DNA from: Streptomyces sp. Ag109_O5-1
GTDB taxonomy: Bacteria; Actinomycetota; Actinomycetes; Streptomycetales; Streptomycetaceae
Direction of reading: 5' to 3'
DNA: 64,000 nt
Assembly (NCBI RefSeq): GCF_003814875.1
Contig: NZ_RKQF01000001.1
Coordinates: forward strand, 4,898,001 to 4,962,000
The number at the start of each line of letters is the position of its first letter. Position 1 is the stretch's first letter. A program made the translations under genes and the position numbers. A model generated the notes under the pieces. The model ran no database searches and was not told the DNA's origin. It worked only from the letters and a program-made list of their open reading frames with translations. Below, piece by piece: positions 8,228 through 17,442 of this stretch.

Positions 8228-9298
8228 GTGACGGTCCAGGTGGCAGCGCACCGCAAGCCTCGACAGCGCTCGCTCGGCGGCAATACGGCCCGCACGGCCG
8301 CAACCCTCGCCCTGGCGGGCGCGGCCACCGCGACGGCCTTCGAAGGGACCGGCCAGGCCGAACCGCAGCTGACGCCGGCGCAGGTGAAGGCCAAGGTGGA
8401 CCAGCTGTACCAGGAGGCCGAGACGGCCACCCAGAAGTACGACGGCGCGAAGGACAAGGCCGACGCGGCCCAGCGGCGGCTGAAGTCGCTGCAGGACGAG
8501 GCCGCCCGGAAGCAGGAGAAGCTCAACTCCGCTCGGGACGCCCTCGGGGCGACAGCGGCCGCGCAGTACCGGGACGGCGGTATCGATCCGGCGTGGCAGC
8601 TGGCGCTGTCCAGCGATCCCGACCGGTACCTGGACGACGCGGCGTTCGCCGAGCGGGTCGGTGACCGGCAGGCCGGCGCGGTGATGCGGGTGCGCGGACA
8701 GCTGCGGGAGATCGAGCGGTTGCGTGGCGCGGCGCATGTCGAGCTGGCCTCGCTGCGGTCCCGGCAGGCCGAGCTGAACCGGCAGAAGAACACCATCAAC
8801 GGCAAGCTGGGCGAGGCCCGGCGGCTGCTGGACCGGTTGTCGCCGCAGCAGCAGGCGGCGGTCACGGCGGACGCCGTCTCCTCCCGTGCCTCCCGTTCGG
8901 GCTCGGACGGCCGCGACATCCTGGGCCCGGGCAGCGTCGCCGCGCCCGACTCCCGTGCCGCGGCCGCCGTCTCCTACGCCTACTCGAAGCTCGGCAGCCC
9001 CTACATCTGGGGCGCGACAGGCCCGAACGCCTTCGACTGCTCGGGCCTGGCCCAGGCCGCCTACCGCTCCGCCGGTGTGTCCATCCCCCGCACCACCTAT
9101 GCCCAGATCAACGCCGGCCGCCGCGTCTCCCGCTCCGAACTCCAGCCGGGCGACCTGGTGTTCTTCTACTCGGGCATCAGCCACGTCGGCATCTACATCG
9201 GCAACGGCCAGATGATCCACGCCCCGAACCCCTCGGCACCGGTACGGATCGCGCCCATCGACGAGATGCCGTTCGCGGGGGCGACGCGGGTGGTGTGA
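8228..9298 (+). CDS. Secreted NlpC/P60 peptidoglycan hydrolase
   Basis: 356 residues from the GTG at 8228, chosen because GAAAGGA lies just upstream; the frame is open further back but reads Arg/Pro-rich leader sequence. A basic N-terminus and hydrophobic stretch (about 20-38) act as export signal. A long coiled coil (about 48-225) follows, then the NlpC/P60 domain with C271 (FDCSGL), H319 (SHVGIYIG) and a later H331 (MIHAP). The family hydrolyses peptidoglycan stem peptides outside the membrane. It is a paralogue of the gene at the left edge, and its long structured leader suggests RNA-level control as well as promoter control. Confidence 0.92.
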   Translation: MTVQVAAHRKPRQRSLGGNTARTAATLALAGAATATAFEGTGQAEPQLTPAQVKAKVDQLYQEAETATQKYDGAKDKADAAQRRLKSLQDEAARKQEKLNSARDALGATAAAQYRDGGIDPAWQLALSSDPDRYLDDAAFAERVGDRQAGAVMRVRGQLREIERLRGAAHVELASLRSRQAELNRQKNTINGKLGEARRLLDRLSPQQQAAVTADAVSSRASRSGSDGRDILGPGSVAAPDSRAAAAVSYAYSKLGSPYIWGATGPNAFDCSGLAQAAYRSAGVSIPRTTYAQINAGRRVSRSELQPGDLVFFYSGISHVGIYIGNGQMIHAPNPSAPVRIAPIDEMPFAGATRVV

Positions 9299-9367
9299 GC
9301 CCCGGCCGACCCCTCCCGCGCCCGCCGGGCCCTGCCGTCCCCCGTCCTCCGTTTCCCCTCCCCCTTC

Positions 9368-10081
9368 TCAGACCAGGCGGCGGGCGGTCGCCCAGCGGGT
9401 CAGCTCGTGGCGGTTGGACAGCTGCAGCTTCCGCAGCACCGCCGACACATGGGACTCGACCGTCTTCACGGAGATGAAGAGCTGTTTGGCGATCTCCTTG
9501 TAGGCGTAGCCGCGCGCGATGAGACGCAGGACCTCGCGCTCGCGCTGGGTGAGGCGGTCCAGGTCCTCGTCGACCGGCGGGGCGTCGGTGGAGGCGAAGG
9601 CGTCCAGGACGAACCCGGCGAGCCTCGGGGAGAAGACCGCGTCGCCCTCCTGGACCCGGAAGATCGAGTCGACCAGGTCGGTGCCGGTGATCGTCTTGGT
9701 GACGTAGCCGCGGGCGCCGCCGCGGATCACACCGATCACGTCCTCCGCCGCGTCCGACACGGACAGCGCGAGGAAGCGCACCGGCTGTTCGGCGTCCGAC
9801 ATCAACGGGGCGCACCGGCGCAGCACTTCGACCCCGCCGCCGCCCGGCAGGTGCACATCGAGGAGGACCACCTCGGGCCGGGTCGCGGTGATCACCGTGA
9901 CCGCCTGGTCGACATCGGCGGCCTCGCCGACCACCTCGACACCGGTCTGCTCGGTCTGGCCGATCTCGGCCTGGACGCCCGTACGGAACATCCGGTGGTC
10001 GTCGACGAGGACCACCCGCACCCGACGCCCGGCCGTCTCCACGCCCTCCGCCGGGCCGTTCGCCTCGGTCGCGTCGCTCAT
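9368..10081 (-). CDS. NarL/LuxR-family response regulator
   Basis: 237 residues: receiver domain (about 20-140) with acidic D27/D28, phospho-acceptor D75 (VLLDVHLPG) and the conserved Lys in GYVTKTITG, then a LuxR-type HTH (about 170-235, LTQREREVLRLIARG and KTVESHVSAVLRKL). It is the DNA-binding partner of the sensor kinase encoded immediately upstream. The ATG at 10081 overlaps the kinase stop codon by 4 bp (ATGA) and is preceded by GGAGAA, so the pair is translationally coupled. Confidence 0.93.
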   Translation of the reverse strand: MSDATEANGPAEGVETAGRRVRVVLVDDHRMFRTGVQAEIGQTEQTGVEVVGEAADVDQAVTVITATRPEVVLLDVHLPGGGGVEVLRRCAPLMSDAEQPVRFLALSVSDAAEDVIGVIRGGARGYVTKTITGTDLVDSIFRVQEGDAVFSPRLAGFVLDAFASTDAPPVDEDLDRLTQREREVLRLIARGYAYKEIAKQLFISVKTVESHVSAVLRKLQLSNRHELTRWATARRLV

Positions 10082-11370
10082 GACGTCTTCTCCGCCCTCT
10101 CCATCTCCAGCTCGACCTCCGTGCCGCCGCCCGGTACGGACCGCAGCCGTGCCGTGCCGCCGTTGCGCTCCATGCGCCCGATGATCGATTCTCTGACGCC
10201 CATGCGGTCGACGGGTATCGAGTCGAGGTCGAAGCCGGGACCGCGGTCGCGCACGGACACGAAGACCGTCCTGCCCTCGACTTCGGCGTAGACCTGGACC
10301 GCGCCGCCCTCGCCACCGTACTTGGCGGCGTTGACCATCGCCTCGCGCGCGGCCTGCATCTGCGCGCCCGTCCCCTCGTCGAGCGGGCAGTCGCCGACCA
10401 CCACGACCTCGATGGGGACACCGTGCTTGTCCTCCACCTCGGCGGCGTTGCGCCGGACCGCCTCGGCGAGGGTGGTGGGCTCGTCGGCCTCGTCCTTGCC
10501 GGTGCCCTCGGGTTTGTAGAGCCAGGTGCGCAGGTCGCGCTCCTGGGCGCGGGCCAGGCGCCGCACCTCGTTCGCGTTCTCCGCGTTGCGCTGGATCAGG
10601 GTCAGGGTGTGCAGCACGGAGTCGTGGACATGGGCGGCGACCTCGGCGCGCTCCTGGGCCCGGATGCGCATCAGCCGCTCCTCGGAGAGGTCCTGGGTCA
10701 TACGGACCAGGTACGGCCCGGCGAGCAGCGTGATGCCGACGACCACGGCGAGCGCGGCCTGCAGCACCGCGCCGATATGCGCGGCGGAGCCCTGCATGAC
10801 GAAGACGCCCGAGACGCCCGCGGTGACGAGCAGCACGCCGAAGCCGGCGCGCAGCAGGGTGAGCGTACGGCGTCGGCTGCCCACCTCGACCCAGCGGGCC
10901 CGGCGGGCGTTGTCCGCCTGGCGCCAGACGAGGGCGACACCGGCGGCGACCAGGACCGCGGGAAGAAGGTAGGCCTTGGCGCCGCTGGTCAGGTTGACGC
11001 TGCCCACGAACACCATGGACACGACGACCATGAGGAGCAGCGCGACGATCTGCCCCCGGTCCGGTTTCCGGGCGACGAGTCTGCGGCGGCCGTCCGCCGA
11101 GGTCTCGGTGGCGACCAGGGAGGGCGGCTTCTGGCCGCCGACCCCGCCGACGCCGAGGGGCACGAAGAACCAGAACGCGGCGTACAGCAGCGCTCCGAGC
11201 CCGTTGGCCATGAACAGGCCGACGAAGACGAGCCGCACCCAGACCACGGGCAGGCCGAGATGCCCGGCGAGGCCCCGCGCCACTCCGCCGAGCCAGCGGC
11301 CGTCGCTGCTGCGGTAGAGCTTGCGCGGCGGCCGCGGGTCGTCGAGGGGCACTGCTGCGGCTTCCGGCAT
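10078..11370 (-). CDS. PspC-domain sensor histidine kinase
   Basis: About 430 residues. The N-terminal PspC domain (about 15-75, KLYRSSDGRWLGGVARGLAGHL) is followed by four further hydrophobic segments (about 107-125, 133-150, 173-192, 200-222). Next come the HisKA_3 phospho-acceptor region (AAHVHDSVLHTL, H249) and a HATPase_c domain with the DRGPGFDL G-box. PspC domains sense membrane stress. The start is a judgement: ATG at 11370 (MPEAAAVP) fits family N-termini, while an ATG at 11406 is in frame. Further upstream the frame runs into tandem repeats. It is divergent from another PspC protein (11750), so one promoter region probably serves both. Confidence 0.88.
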   Translation of the reverse strand: MPEAAAVPLDDPRPPRKLYRSSDGRWLGGVARGLAGHLGLPVVWVRLVFVGLFMANGLGALLYAAFWFFVPLGVGGVGGQKPPSLVATETSADGRRRLVARKPDRGQIVALLLMVVVSMVFVGSVNLTSGAKAYLLPAVLVAAGVALVWRQADNARRARWVEVGSRRRTLTLLRAGFGVLLVTAGVSGVFVMQGSAAHIGAVLQAALAVVVGITLLAGPYLVRMTQDLSEERLMRIRAQERAEVAAHVHDSVLHTLTLIQRNAENANEVRRLARAQERDLRTWLYKPEGTGKDEADEPTTLAEAVRRNAAEVEDKHGVPIEVVVVGDCPLDEGTGAQMQAAREAMVNAAKYGGEGGAVQVYAEVEGRTVFVSVRDRGPGFDLDSIPVDRMGVRESIIGRMERNGGTARLRSVPGGGTEVELEMERAEKTS

Positions 11371-11458
11371 GCCATCGATGTTCACACGCCCGAAGTCCCC
11401 GGGCATCAGGGTCGGCCCCCGAGACTCCCCTGATCTTCGGATTTCCCCGCGGCACCCG

Positions 11459-11620
11459 TCCCTTCGCCCCACGACACATCCGTCCCCCTTCACCCTCGGC
11501 ACGCCCGACCCTTCACCCGCGGCGCGTCCGCCCCTTTCACCCCCGGCACGCCCGCCCCGCTTCACCCGCAGCGCATCCGCCCCCCTTCACCGCGGCACGC
11601 CCCGTCCCCTCCACCCGCCG
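11459..11620. repeat. Degenerate 22-26 bp tandem repeat between the PspC genes
   Basis: About seven copies of a unit close to CTTCACCCGCGGCACGCCCG occur at intervals of 22, 24, 25, 26 and 24 bp, with drift between copies. The array fills the shared upstream region of the PspC kinase and the PspC membrane protein. There is no CRISPR character because the spacers are not unique. Confidence 0.6.
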
Positions 11621-11749
11621 TGGGGTCGTCGGTTCTCGTCGTCGAGGTCCGGTTCGAACGCTTCCCGCTCCGGGGTCGGGGCCGATTTCAGGGTTCGGCC
11701 AGGGTCATCCCGACTGCCGCTGTGGCGGCGCGGCCGTCACCATTGACTC

Positions 11750-13171
11750 ATGACTGATCACGAGCACGCCGCGACGGGTCCGGGACCCGGCACCGGCCCG
11801 CGGCCCGCCCCGGGCACCGGGCCGTCGGATGCCGCGCCCGCCGCGGCGGAGGCGACAGCGGGGGCCGAAGCCACCGGCGCCGCCGCCGGCGCGGTCGACG
11901 AGGCGCCCCCGCGGTTCCGGCGCGATCGTCGGCACAAGATGATCGCGGGCGTGTGCGCGGGACTCGGCCGCCACACCGACCTGGACCCCGTGATCTTCCG
12001 AATCACCCTGTCCGTACTGGCCGCGACCGGCGGCATCGGTCTCCTCTTCTACGGCTTCGCCTGGCTCTTCGTGCCGTACGAGGACAGAGAGGAGAACGAG
12101 GTCCGCAAGCTGCTGACCGGCCGGGTCGACGGGCAGGCCCTGGCGGCCGTGCTGTTCGCGCTGGTCGGCTGCGGGGTGCTGCTGACGATGATCAGGAACG
12201 GCCAGGTGCTGGCGTTCGCCGTCGTCCTCTCCCTCCTGCTGGCCGGTGCGGGGTACTGGTCGCGGCATCGCGGCGCCCCCGACCCCGATCCGCTGGCAGC
12301 CCAGGCCGTCGCCGATGCCCCGCCCGAGGCCCAGGCACCACCGATCCCGGTCTCTTTCCCCTCGTGGTGGCGCGACCCGATCGTCAAGGACGGCACGCAT
12401 GTCGGGGGCACCGGCTATCTGTGGGGCCCCTCCGGCACCCGCGGCCCGGATGCTCCCGGCCTCGACTTCCGGCTGAGCACCCCGTGGGTCCACGGCCAGG
12501 ACATGCGCGCCCGGCGCAGCGCGCCCCCGAAGCCGCGCGGACCGCGCTGGATCGGCGGCTGGATCTTCCTGCTGGCTCTGCTGGCGGGCGGCCTGGGCAC
12601 GGGTCTGACATGGGACACACACCCGCTGGGCACCAGCCTGCAGACGGGTCTGGCCTGCGCGCTGGTCGTGTTCGGCCTGGGTGTGGCGGTCAGCTCGTTC
12701 CTGGGACGCACCGGGGCCGGCTCGCTGTTCCTGGCGCTGGTCACGGCGGCGCTGCTCGCGGGGGCGTCGGCGATGCCGTCCGACATCACCACCCACTGGA
12801 CGCGCACGTCCTGGACACCGGCCACGGCGGCGGAGGTGTCGCCGGCGTACGACCTCGGGACGGGCGTGGCCACGCTGGACCTGACGCACATACGTGTCGC
12901 CGCCGGGCAGACGGTGTCGACGGCGGCCGAGGTGGGCGCGGGCCGGCTGGAGATCGTGGTGCCGGCGGACGTGACCGTGCGGATGAGCATCGACGTGGGG
13001 GTGGGCGACATCCAGTTGCCCGGTGACGACAGGAAGGACGTGGACGTGGAGCCGGGCAGGCACAAGGACGTGACACTGTCGCCGACGAGCGGCACGAAGA
13101 ACGCGGGCACGCTCGACCTGGATCTCCAGGTCGGCGCGGGACAGGTGGAGGTGACCCGTGCTGCGGCATGA
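11750..13171 (+). CDS. PspC-domain membrane protein with C-terminal beta domain
   Basis: 473 residues. A Pro/Ala/Gly-rich leader (1-53) precedes a PspC domain (about 54-110, FRRDRRHKMIAGVCAGLGRHT). Further TM segments lie at about 124-140, 148-164, 263-281 and 290-345 in pairs. The last 110 residues are a beta-rich domain with VGAGRLEIVVPADVTVRMSI and VGVGDIQLPG, like the DUF2154/LiaF-type tail domains found in PspC and LiaF proteins. It is transcribed away from the PspC sensor kinase. PspC and LiaF-like proteins act in membrane-stress signalling, so this may be the partner that modulates that kinase. Confidence 0.85.
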   Translation: MTDHEHAATGPGPGTGPRPAPGTGPSDAAPAAAEATAGAEATGAAAGAVDEAPPRFRRDRRHKMIAGVCAGLGRHTDLDPVIFRITLSVLAATGGIGLLFYGFAWLFVPYEDREENEVRKLLTGRVDGQALAAVLFALVGCGVLLTMIRNGQVLAFAVVLSLLLAGAGYWSRHRGAPDPDPLAAQAVADAPPEAQAPPIPVSFPSWWRDPIVKDGTHVGGTGYLWGPSGTRGPDAPGLDFRLSTPWVHGQDMRARRSAPPKPRGPRWIGGWIFLLALLAGGLGTGLTWDTHPLGTSLQTGLACALVVFGLGVAVSSFLGRTGAGSLFLALVTAALLAGASAMPSDITTHWTRTSWTPATAAEVSPAYDLGTGVATLDLTHIRVAAGQTVSTAAEVGAGRLEIVVPADVTVRMSIDVGVGDIQLPGDDRKDVDVEPGRHKDVTLSPTSGTKNAGTLDLDLQVGAGQVEVTRAAA

Positions 13172-13367
13172 GTTCCAGCCCGGACGGCTGGTCGTCGGCG
13201 TCTTCCTGACGGCGACGGGCATCGCCTATGCCGGTGACGCGGCCGCCTGGTGGCACATCGAGTCGTTCGCGGCCGCCCCCGTGATGGTGGCCGGCCTTTT
13301 CCTGGCAGGCGTGACCGCGGCCCTGGCCCGGGCGATACGCAGGCGCGGCCGCGCCCCCAAAAGCTAG
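13158..13367 (+). CDS. Small two-helix membrane protein downstream of PspC
   Basis: 69 residues starting at a GTG that overlaps the end of the PspC gene by 14 bp, so probably translated by coupling. Two hydrophobic helices (about 11-27 and 38-58) are followed by a basic tail RAIRRRGRAPKS. I do not know a function. Linkage to the PspC gene suggests a role in the same membrane system. Confidence 0.7.
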   Translation: MLRHEFQPGRLVVGVFLTATGIAYAGDAAAWWHIESFAAAPVMVAGLFLAGVTAALARAIRRRGRAPKS

Positions 13368-13903
13368 AGACCCAGTGAAGCTCGCGCGGACCGGTGTCGG
13401 CGTCGGGCGCGGAGCATCGCGTCCAGGGAGAGGTAGGGGGCTCCGGCGAGGACCAGGGGCAGCCAGGCCATCAGGTAGGCGAGGTCGTTGCCGTAGTAGT
13501 ACGGGGAATTGGCCCAGCTCACCGTCAGCCAGAGGCTGAGCGAGATCAGCGCGCCGCCGAGCGCGGCCAGGCGGGCCAGCAGGCCGAAGAGGGTACCCAG
13601 GCCGACGGCGAGCTCTCCGATGGCGATCGCGGTGCCGAAGCCGACAGGGTTCTTCAGGGCCAGGTCGACCAGAGCCGGGATGGCCGAGGAATCACGGACC
13701 GCGCGCATGGTGTCGCCGATGGATCCGGAGCCGCCCGATTTCAGGAAGGCGCTGTCGGTGAGTTTGTCCAGGCCGGCGTAGATGAAGGTGACGCCGAGGA
13801 AGATCCGCAAGGGAAGGAGGGCGTATCGGGTGGCGGTGTCCCGCAGACCGCGGTCGCCGTCGAGATAAGGGGATTGCGTGTCCGTACGAATGCTGTGAGT
13901 CAT
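13364..13903 (-). CDS. DoxX-family membrane protein
   Basis: 179 residues with four TM segments. DoxX signature elements are YALLPLRIFLGVTFIYAGLDKL near the N-terminus, then GFGTAIAIGELAVGLGTLFGLLARLAA and the C-terminal AYLMAWLPLVLAGAPYL. Some members form part of thiosulfate:quinone oxidoreductase or membrane-associated oxidoreductase complexes; the role here is unknown. The ATG at 13903 follows a GAGAGG box. The stop overlaps the convergent small membrane gene by 4 bp. Confidence 0.87.
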   Translation of the reverse strand: MTHSIRTDTQSPYLDGDRGLRDTATRYALLPLRIFLGVTFIYAGLDKLTDSAFLKSGGSGSIGDTMRAVRDSSAIPALVDLALKNPVGFGTAIAIGELAVGLGTLFGLLARLAALGGALISLSLWLTVSWANSPYYYGNDLAYLMAWLPLVLAGAPYLSLDAMLRARRRHRSARASLGL

Positions 13904-14155
13904 CGCCAGTAGCCGCCTCTCGCCGCTGTACCCAGGCCCCTCAACAGACCATACGTACGACAACCGGCCACTGCTCAATCCTCTCCCGGACGTTTTTCCG
14001 AATTTCGGCCGGTCCTCGCCACCCGGGACGGCTGAGAAAGGAGGGTGGGGAGGGTCGGATGTGAGCCCGGTCCGGTCGACGGTGGTCCGGAAGACCCTCC
14101 GAAGAGTTGCGGGCGGAAGCGGACGACCCGTCACTTCACTCGCCCAGCGGTCCGC

Positions 14156-15433
14156 TCACTCCGTCACCTCGATCGCGCACCGGTTGGTGGCCACTCCCGC
14201 GGCCGTCACCAGCTGGATCTCCACCCAGCCGGGCTCCACGTCGGCCGGTACGGGGACGGTGAGGACGCTGTCCGTGGGGTTGCTGAAACCGCCGGTGACG
14301 GGGACCAGGGGGACGTGGACGTTGACCGCGCCGACGCGGACGACCATGCGGGAGAGGCGGTCGGCGGTCTGGGCGCCGGGCGGGACGAAGCCGGTGCCGC
14401 GGATCTCGATGTCGTCGCCGGTGCGGATCGGGGCGTCCAGATCACCGGCCTCGCGAGCGCGGACGACGGAGAGGATCACCGGGCGGCCGCCGTCGGCGTA
14501 CTTGCCGGCGAGGTAGGTCGCGGTGGAGATCAGCACCACCGTCGCGAGCCCCCAGGGCAGGTCGGGGAGCTGGTCGGGGCGGCGGGCGAGGCGGACGGCG
14601 GCGAAGACCAGGGCGACGGCGCTGATCACGACGTACTGGATGTCGGCGAAGGTGCCCCGGCCGGAGTCGTCGGTGAGCAGGTCGGACGCGCGGGGGCGGT
14701 GGGCGCGCACCTTCTGCAGGCGCTGGCCGAGGATGCGCAGCCCGACCACCCGGCGCACCAGGACGGCGATGCCGCAGACCACAGCGAGGACGGTCACCAC
14801 ACCGGCGCCGCGGGCGAGGTCGAGGCCGGAGATCAGGGAGTCACGTTCGGCGGGAGAGGAGGCGGCGGCCAGGCGGCCGGCGAGGACGAGAACGGCGTAG
14901 GCGACGAAGAGGACCCAGGAGGCGGCGACGGTGCGGGAGGTGGACATGCGGTTGTCCTCGCCGATGACCGGCGCGAGCACCCCGCCGCGCGAGCGGTGGA
15001 ACCAGGAGGCGGCGGTGAGCGCGAGGGCCATGAGCAGCGCGGCGAGCAGTCCGGCGGTGCGGGCACTGGTCCAGCCCGCACCGATCGCGGTGAGGGACTG
15101 GGCGAGAAGCATGATCACGACGGTTGCCCAGACGGTGTACGCGGTGCGCAGCCAGAGGCGGGCGAGCCAGGCCTCGCCCTCGACGCGGCCGCGCTCGGCG
15201 ACGACCTCGGCGGACTGGGTCAGTTCCTCGGAGATCCACTGGCGGGAGGCGGAGGGCGAGTGGGCCACCGCCGCGGGCAGCCCCTGCCCGGCCGCGAATT
15301 CGTCACGTTTGAGGAGGAATTCGGCGACCGCCCGCCGGTGCCCTTCGCGTGCCCCGTGCGGGCAGTCCCCGCATGCGCACCCGCCCCCGTGGGCACCCGA
15401 ACCGGCGCCCTGCCTCGCCTCCTGCACCGCCAC
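14156..15433 (-). CDS. Multi-pass membrane protein, conserved in Streptomyces
   Basis: About 425 residues. The N-terminus has a Cys/His cluster (CACGDCPHGAREGHR) that could bind metal. Six or so TM segments fill the middle. The C-terminal 140 residues are predicted beta, with GDDIEIRGTGFVPPGAQ and VPLVPVTGGFSNPTDSVLTVPVPADVEPGW, which looks like an IPT/TIG-type immunoglobulin fold. I chose the GTG at 15433 because a GGGGAAGG box lies upstream; the start is uncertain. No specific function is recognised. Confidence 0.7.
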   Translation of the reverse strand: MAVQEARQGAGSGAHGGGCACGDCPHGAREGHRRAVAEFLLKRDEFAAGQGLPAAVAHSPSASRQWISEELTQSAEVVAERGRVEGEAWLARLWLRTAYTVWATVVIMLLAQSLTAIGAGWTSARTAGLLAALLMALALTAASWFHRSRGGVLAPVIGEDNRMSTSRTVAASWVLFVAYAVLVLAGRLAAASSPAERDSLISGLDLARGAGVVTVLAVVCGIAVLVRRVVGLRILGQRLQKVRAHRPRASDLLTDDSGRGTFADIQYVVISAVALVFAAVRLARRPDQLPDLPWGLATVVLISTATYLAGKYADGGRPVILSVVRAREAGDLDAPIRTGDDIEIRGTGFVPPGAQTADRLSRMVVRVGAVNVHVPLVPVTGGFSNPTDSVLTVPVPADVEPGWVEIQLVTAAGVATNRCAIEVTE

Positions 15434-15624
15434 GCCCGACGCCCGCCTTCCCCACGCCCCGAGGCACGGCCGCGGGCCGGTTCTCTCCGGGCCCGACGAC
15501 GCCGCGCAACTCCCCTGTGTCGAGAGCGAATTGTGCCCTACGCCACGTCGTTCGCGTTCGGCAGGTTGGTCAGGACGGGTGAAGGCTGCGGCCACCGTGT
15601 TGACCCGGCTGCGAGAATTTCTCC

Positions 15625-16512
15625 ATGGCCGAGATCATCCAGCGGGACGGGACCTGGGCCTTCGACGGCAGCACGGTCCGGATCACGCCGGGACGCCATC
15701 GCTCCGTACCGCTGTTCCGGCAGACGTACGGGGAGATCACGGTGCCGCTGGAGGCGGTGTCGGGGGTGGTGTACGAGCCGGAGCGCAAGCGGGGGCGGCT
15801 CAGGATGCGGCTGCGCGAGGGCGCGGACCCCTTGCTGCAGGCGACGGGCGGGCGGCTGCCGGAGGGGGCGGATCCGTATCGGCTGACGGTGGACACGAAC
15901 CGGTCCGGGGTGGCCGAGTACGTCGCGGCGGAGATCCGGCAGTCGCTGCTGCTGGAGCAGATCCCGAAGGAGCCGACGAAGGGGTACCTGCTGCCGGGAC
16001 CGCCGGTGCCGGTGTCGGTGCGGTCCTCGGACGGCACGGTGTCCTTCGACGGTACGCAGGTGCGCATCGACTGGGCCGACACCTCGGACCGGGTCAAGCG
16101 GGCGACCGGGCCGCGGGTCATCGGCGTCGGCGATCTGGTGCAGGTGGAGTGGCTGCCCAACTCCGGCTACGAGGACGGTTTCCTGCGGTTCGTGACCCGG
16201 GAGGCGGTGTTCTCGAAGGTGCCGGCCGAGCGCGATCCGTACGCCCTCGACCTGTGGGGCAGCGTCCGCCGCGACCTGCTGACGGCGTTGGTCGCGACGG
16301 CGGTCACGGCGCGGCTGCCGCATCCGTCGGCCCGGCCGGGCGCGGAGTACGCCGGCCGGGACCGGGCCACGGCGACCGTGCCCCGTCAGCCGGCCGACCA
16401 TCACGACGTGCTGCTGCGCAGGCTGCGGGAGCTGGGCGAGCTGCACCGGGGCGGGGTGCTCACGGACGAGGAGTTCGCGATGACGAAGGCGGCCGTGCTG
16501 CGGAGCTTCTAG
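15625..16512 (+). CDS. DUF4429 protein with C-terminal SHOCT motif
   Basis: 295 residues. There are two DUF4429 repeats (about 1-115 and 130-235), each opening with a GTxxFDGxxVRI strand (GTWAFDGSTVRI, GTVSFDGTQVRI). The C-terminal 35 residues form a SHOCT motif (LRRLRELGELHRGGVLTDEEF), a short oligomerisation helix hairpin. No signal peptide or TM segment, so cytoplasmic. Members have no established reaction. The gene converges on the aldolase gene with a 4-bp overlap. Confidence 0.88.
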   Translation: MAEIIQRDGTWAFDGSTVRITPGRHRSVPLFRQTYGEITVPLEAVSGVVYEPERKRGRLRMRLREGADPLLQATGGRLPEGADPYRLTVDTNRSGVAEYVAAEIRQSLLLEQIPKEPTKGYLLPGPPVPVSVRSSDGTVSFDGTQVRIDWADTSDRVKRATGPRVIGVGDLVQVEWLPNSGYEDGFLRFVTREAVFSKVPAERDPYALDLWGSVRRDLLTALVATAVTARLPHPSARPGAEYAGRDRATATVPRQPADHHDVLLRRLRELGELHRGGVLTDEEFAMTKAAVLRSF

Positions 16513-17303
16513 CTCAGCAGATCCGGTTCGCTGCGGCTGATGTCCTGCCACAGGGGCTGGTAGTTGATCCAGGCCACCAGGTCGCCGCCGAGTTGTTCAC
16601 GGGTGGCGACGGCCATCTTGTGGTCGATGAGCAGCGGCCGGCCGGCCGCCTTCGCGGTCAGCTGGACCTGTGCGGACCGTTCCATCGACAGGAACCACCA
16701 GGCCGCCGCGTCCACCGAGTCGCCGACGGTGAGCAGCCCGTGGTTGCGCAGCACCAGCGCCTTGCGGGAGCCGAGAGCGGTCGCGATACGGCGGCCCTCC
16801 TCGGCATCGACGGCGACGCCGCTGTAGGTGTCGTAGAGGGCGTGGTCCTCGTAGAAGGCGCAGCTCTCCTGGCTGATCGGGTCGAGGAGGTCGCCGAGGG
16901 CGGACAGGGCGCGGCCGTGCACGGAGTGGCAGTGGGCGACGGCGACGACGTCCGGGCGGGCCGCGTGGACCTGGGCGTGGACGGTGAAGGCTGCCTGGTT
17001 GACGTGGTAGCGGCCCTCGATCACCTGGCCGTCCTGGTTGGCCAGGACGAGGTCGCTGACGGTGACGTGCTTGAACGGCATGCCGAACGGGTTGACCCAG
17101 AAACAGTTCGAGTACTCGGGGTCGCGCGCGGTGATGTGTCCGGACACCCCGTCCTCGAGTCCGGCCCGGCCGAAGATCCGCAGCGCGCCCGCGAGCCGCT
17201 CCTTGCGATGCCGACGCTCGTCGTCGAGCGAGTCGTACATCGGCGGCATCGCGAACTGGAGCTGGTCGGTGGGCAGCGGCAGGGGCGGAGTCGGCCCGTG
17301 CAT
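16509..17303 (-). CDS. Class II aldolase/adducin-family protein
   Basis: 264 residues covering the complete fold. Expected elements are visible: DGVSGHITARDP (51-62), the zinc-binding HCH in VAHCHSVHG (H124, H126) and a third His in VLRNHGLLTVG. Family members catalyse retro-aldol cleavage or related reactions on phosphorylated or small hydroxy-acid substrates (for example fuculose-phosphate aldolase). Substrate cannot be assigned. A divergent promoter region (17304-17442) separates it from the PPOX-fold gene. Confidence 0.88.
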   Translation of the reverse strand: MHGPTPPLPLPTDQLQFAMPPMYDSLDDERRHRKERLAGALRIFGRAGLEDGVSGHITARDPEYSNCFWVNPFGMPFKHVTVSDLVLANQDGQVIEGRYHVNQAAFTVHAQVHAARPDVVAVAHCHSVHGRALSALGDLLDPISQESCAFYEDHALYDTYSGVAVDAEEGRRIATALGSRKALVLRNHGLLTVGDSVDAAAWWFLSMERSAQVQLTAKAAGRPLLIDHKMAVATREQLGGDLVAWINYQPLWQDISRSEPDLLS

Positions 17304-17442
17304 AGGTCCTCCTGCACTGGGTGTGTGTTACGGGCGGAAGTTACCGCCGGTCAGTGCAGGAAAACAGAGCTGTTCTATAAAGATGACGCCCGCGAGCAAA
17401 TCACGACAGAAGATGTCGGGTATCAACACCAGACTGGCTCGT

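Noticed and set aside
7900..8228. c-di-AMP (ydaO) riboswitch before the NlpC/P60 gene
   Set aside because: Such riboswitches do precede wall hydrolases in Streptomyces, but I could not find the conserved core (GTCAGCTAACC-like and GGGGAACCC-like stretches) in the leader.
11459..11620. CRISPR array
   Set aside because: Units are contiguous and drifting, with no unique spacers and no cas genes in the window.
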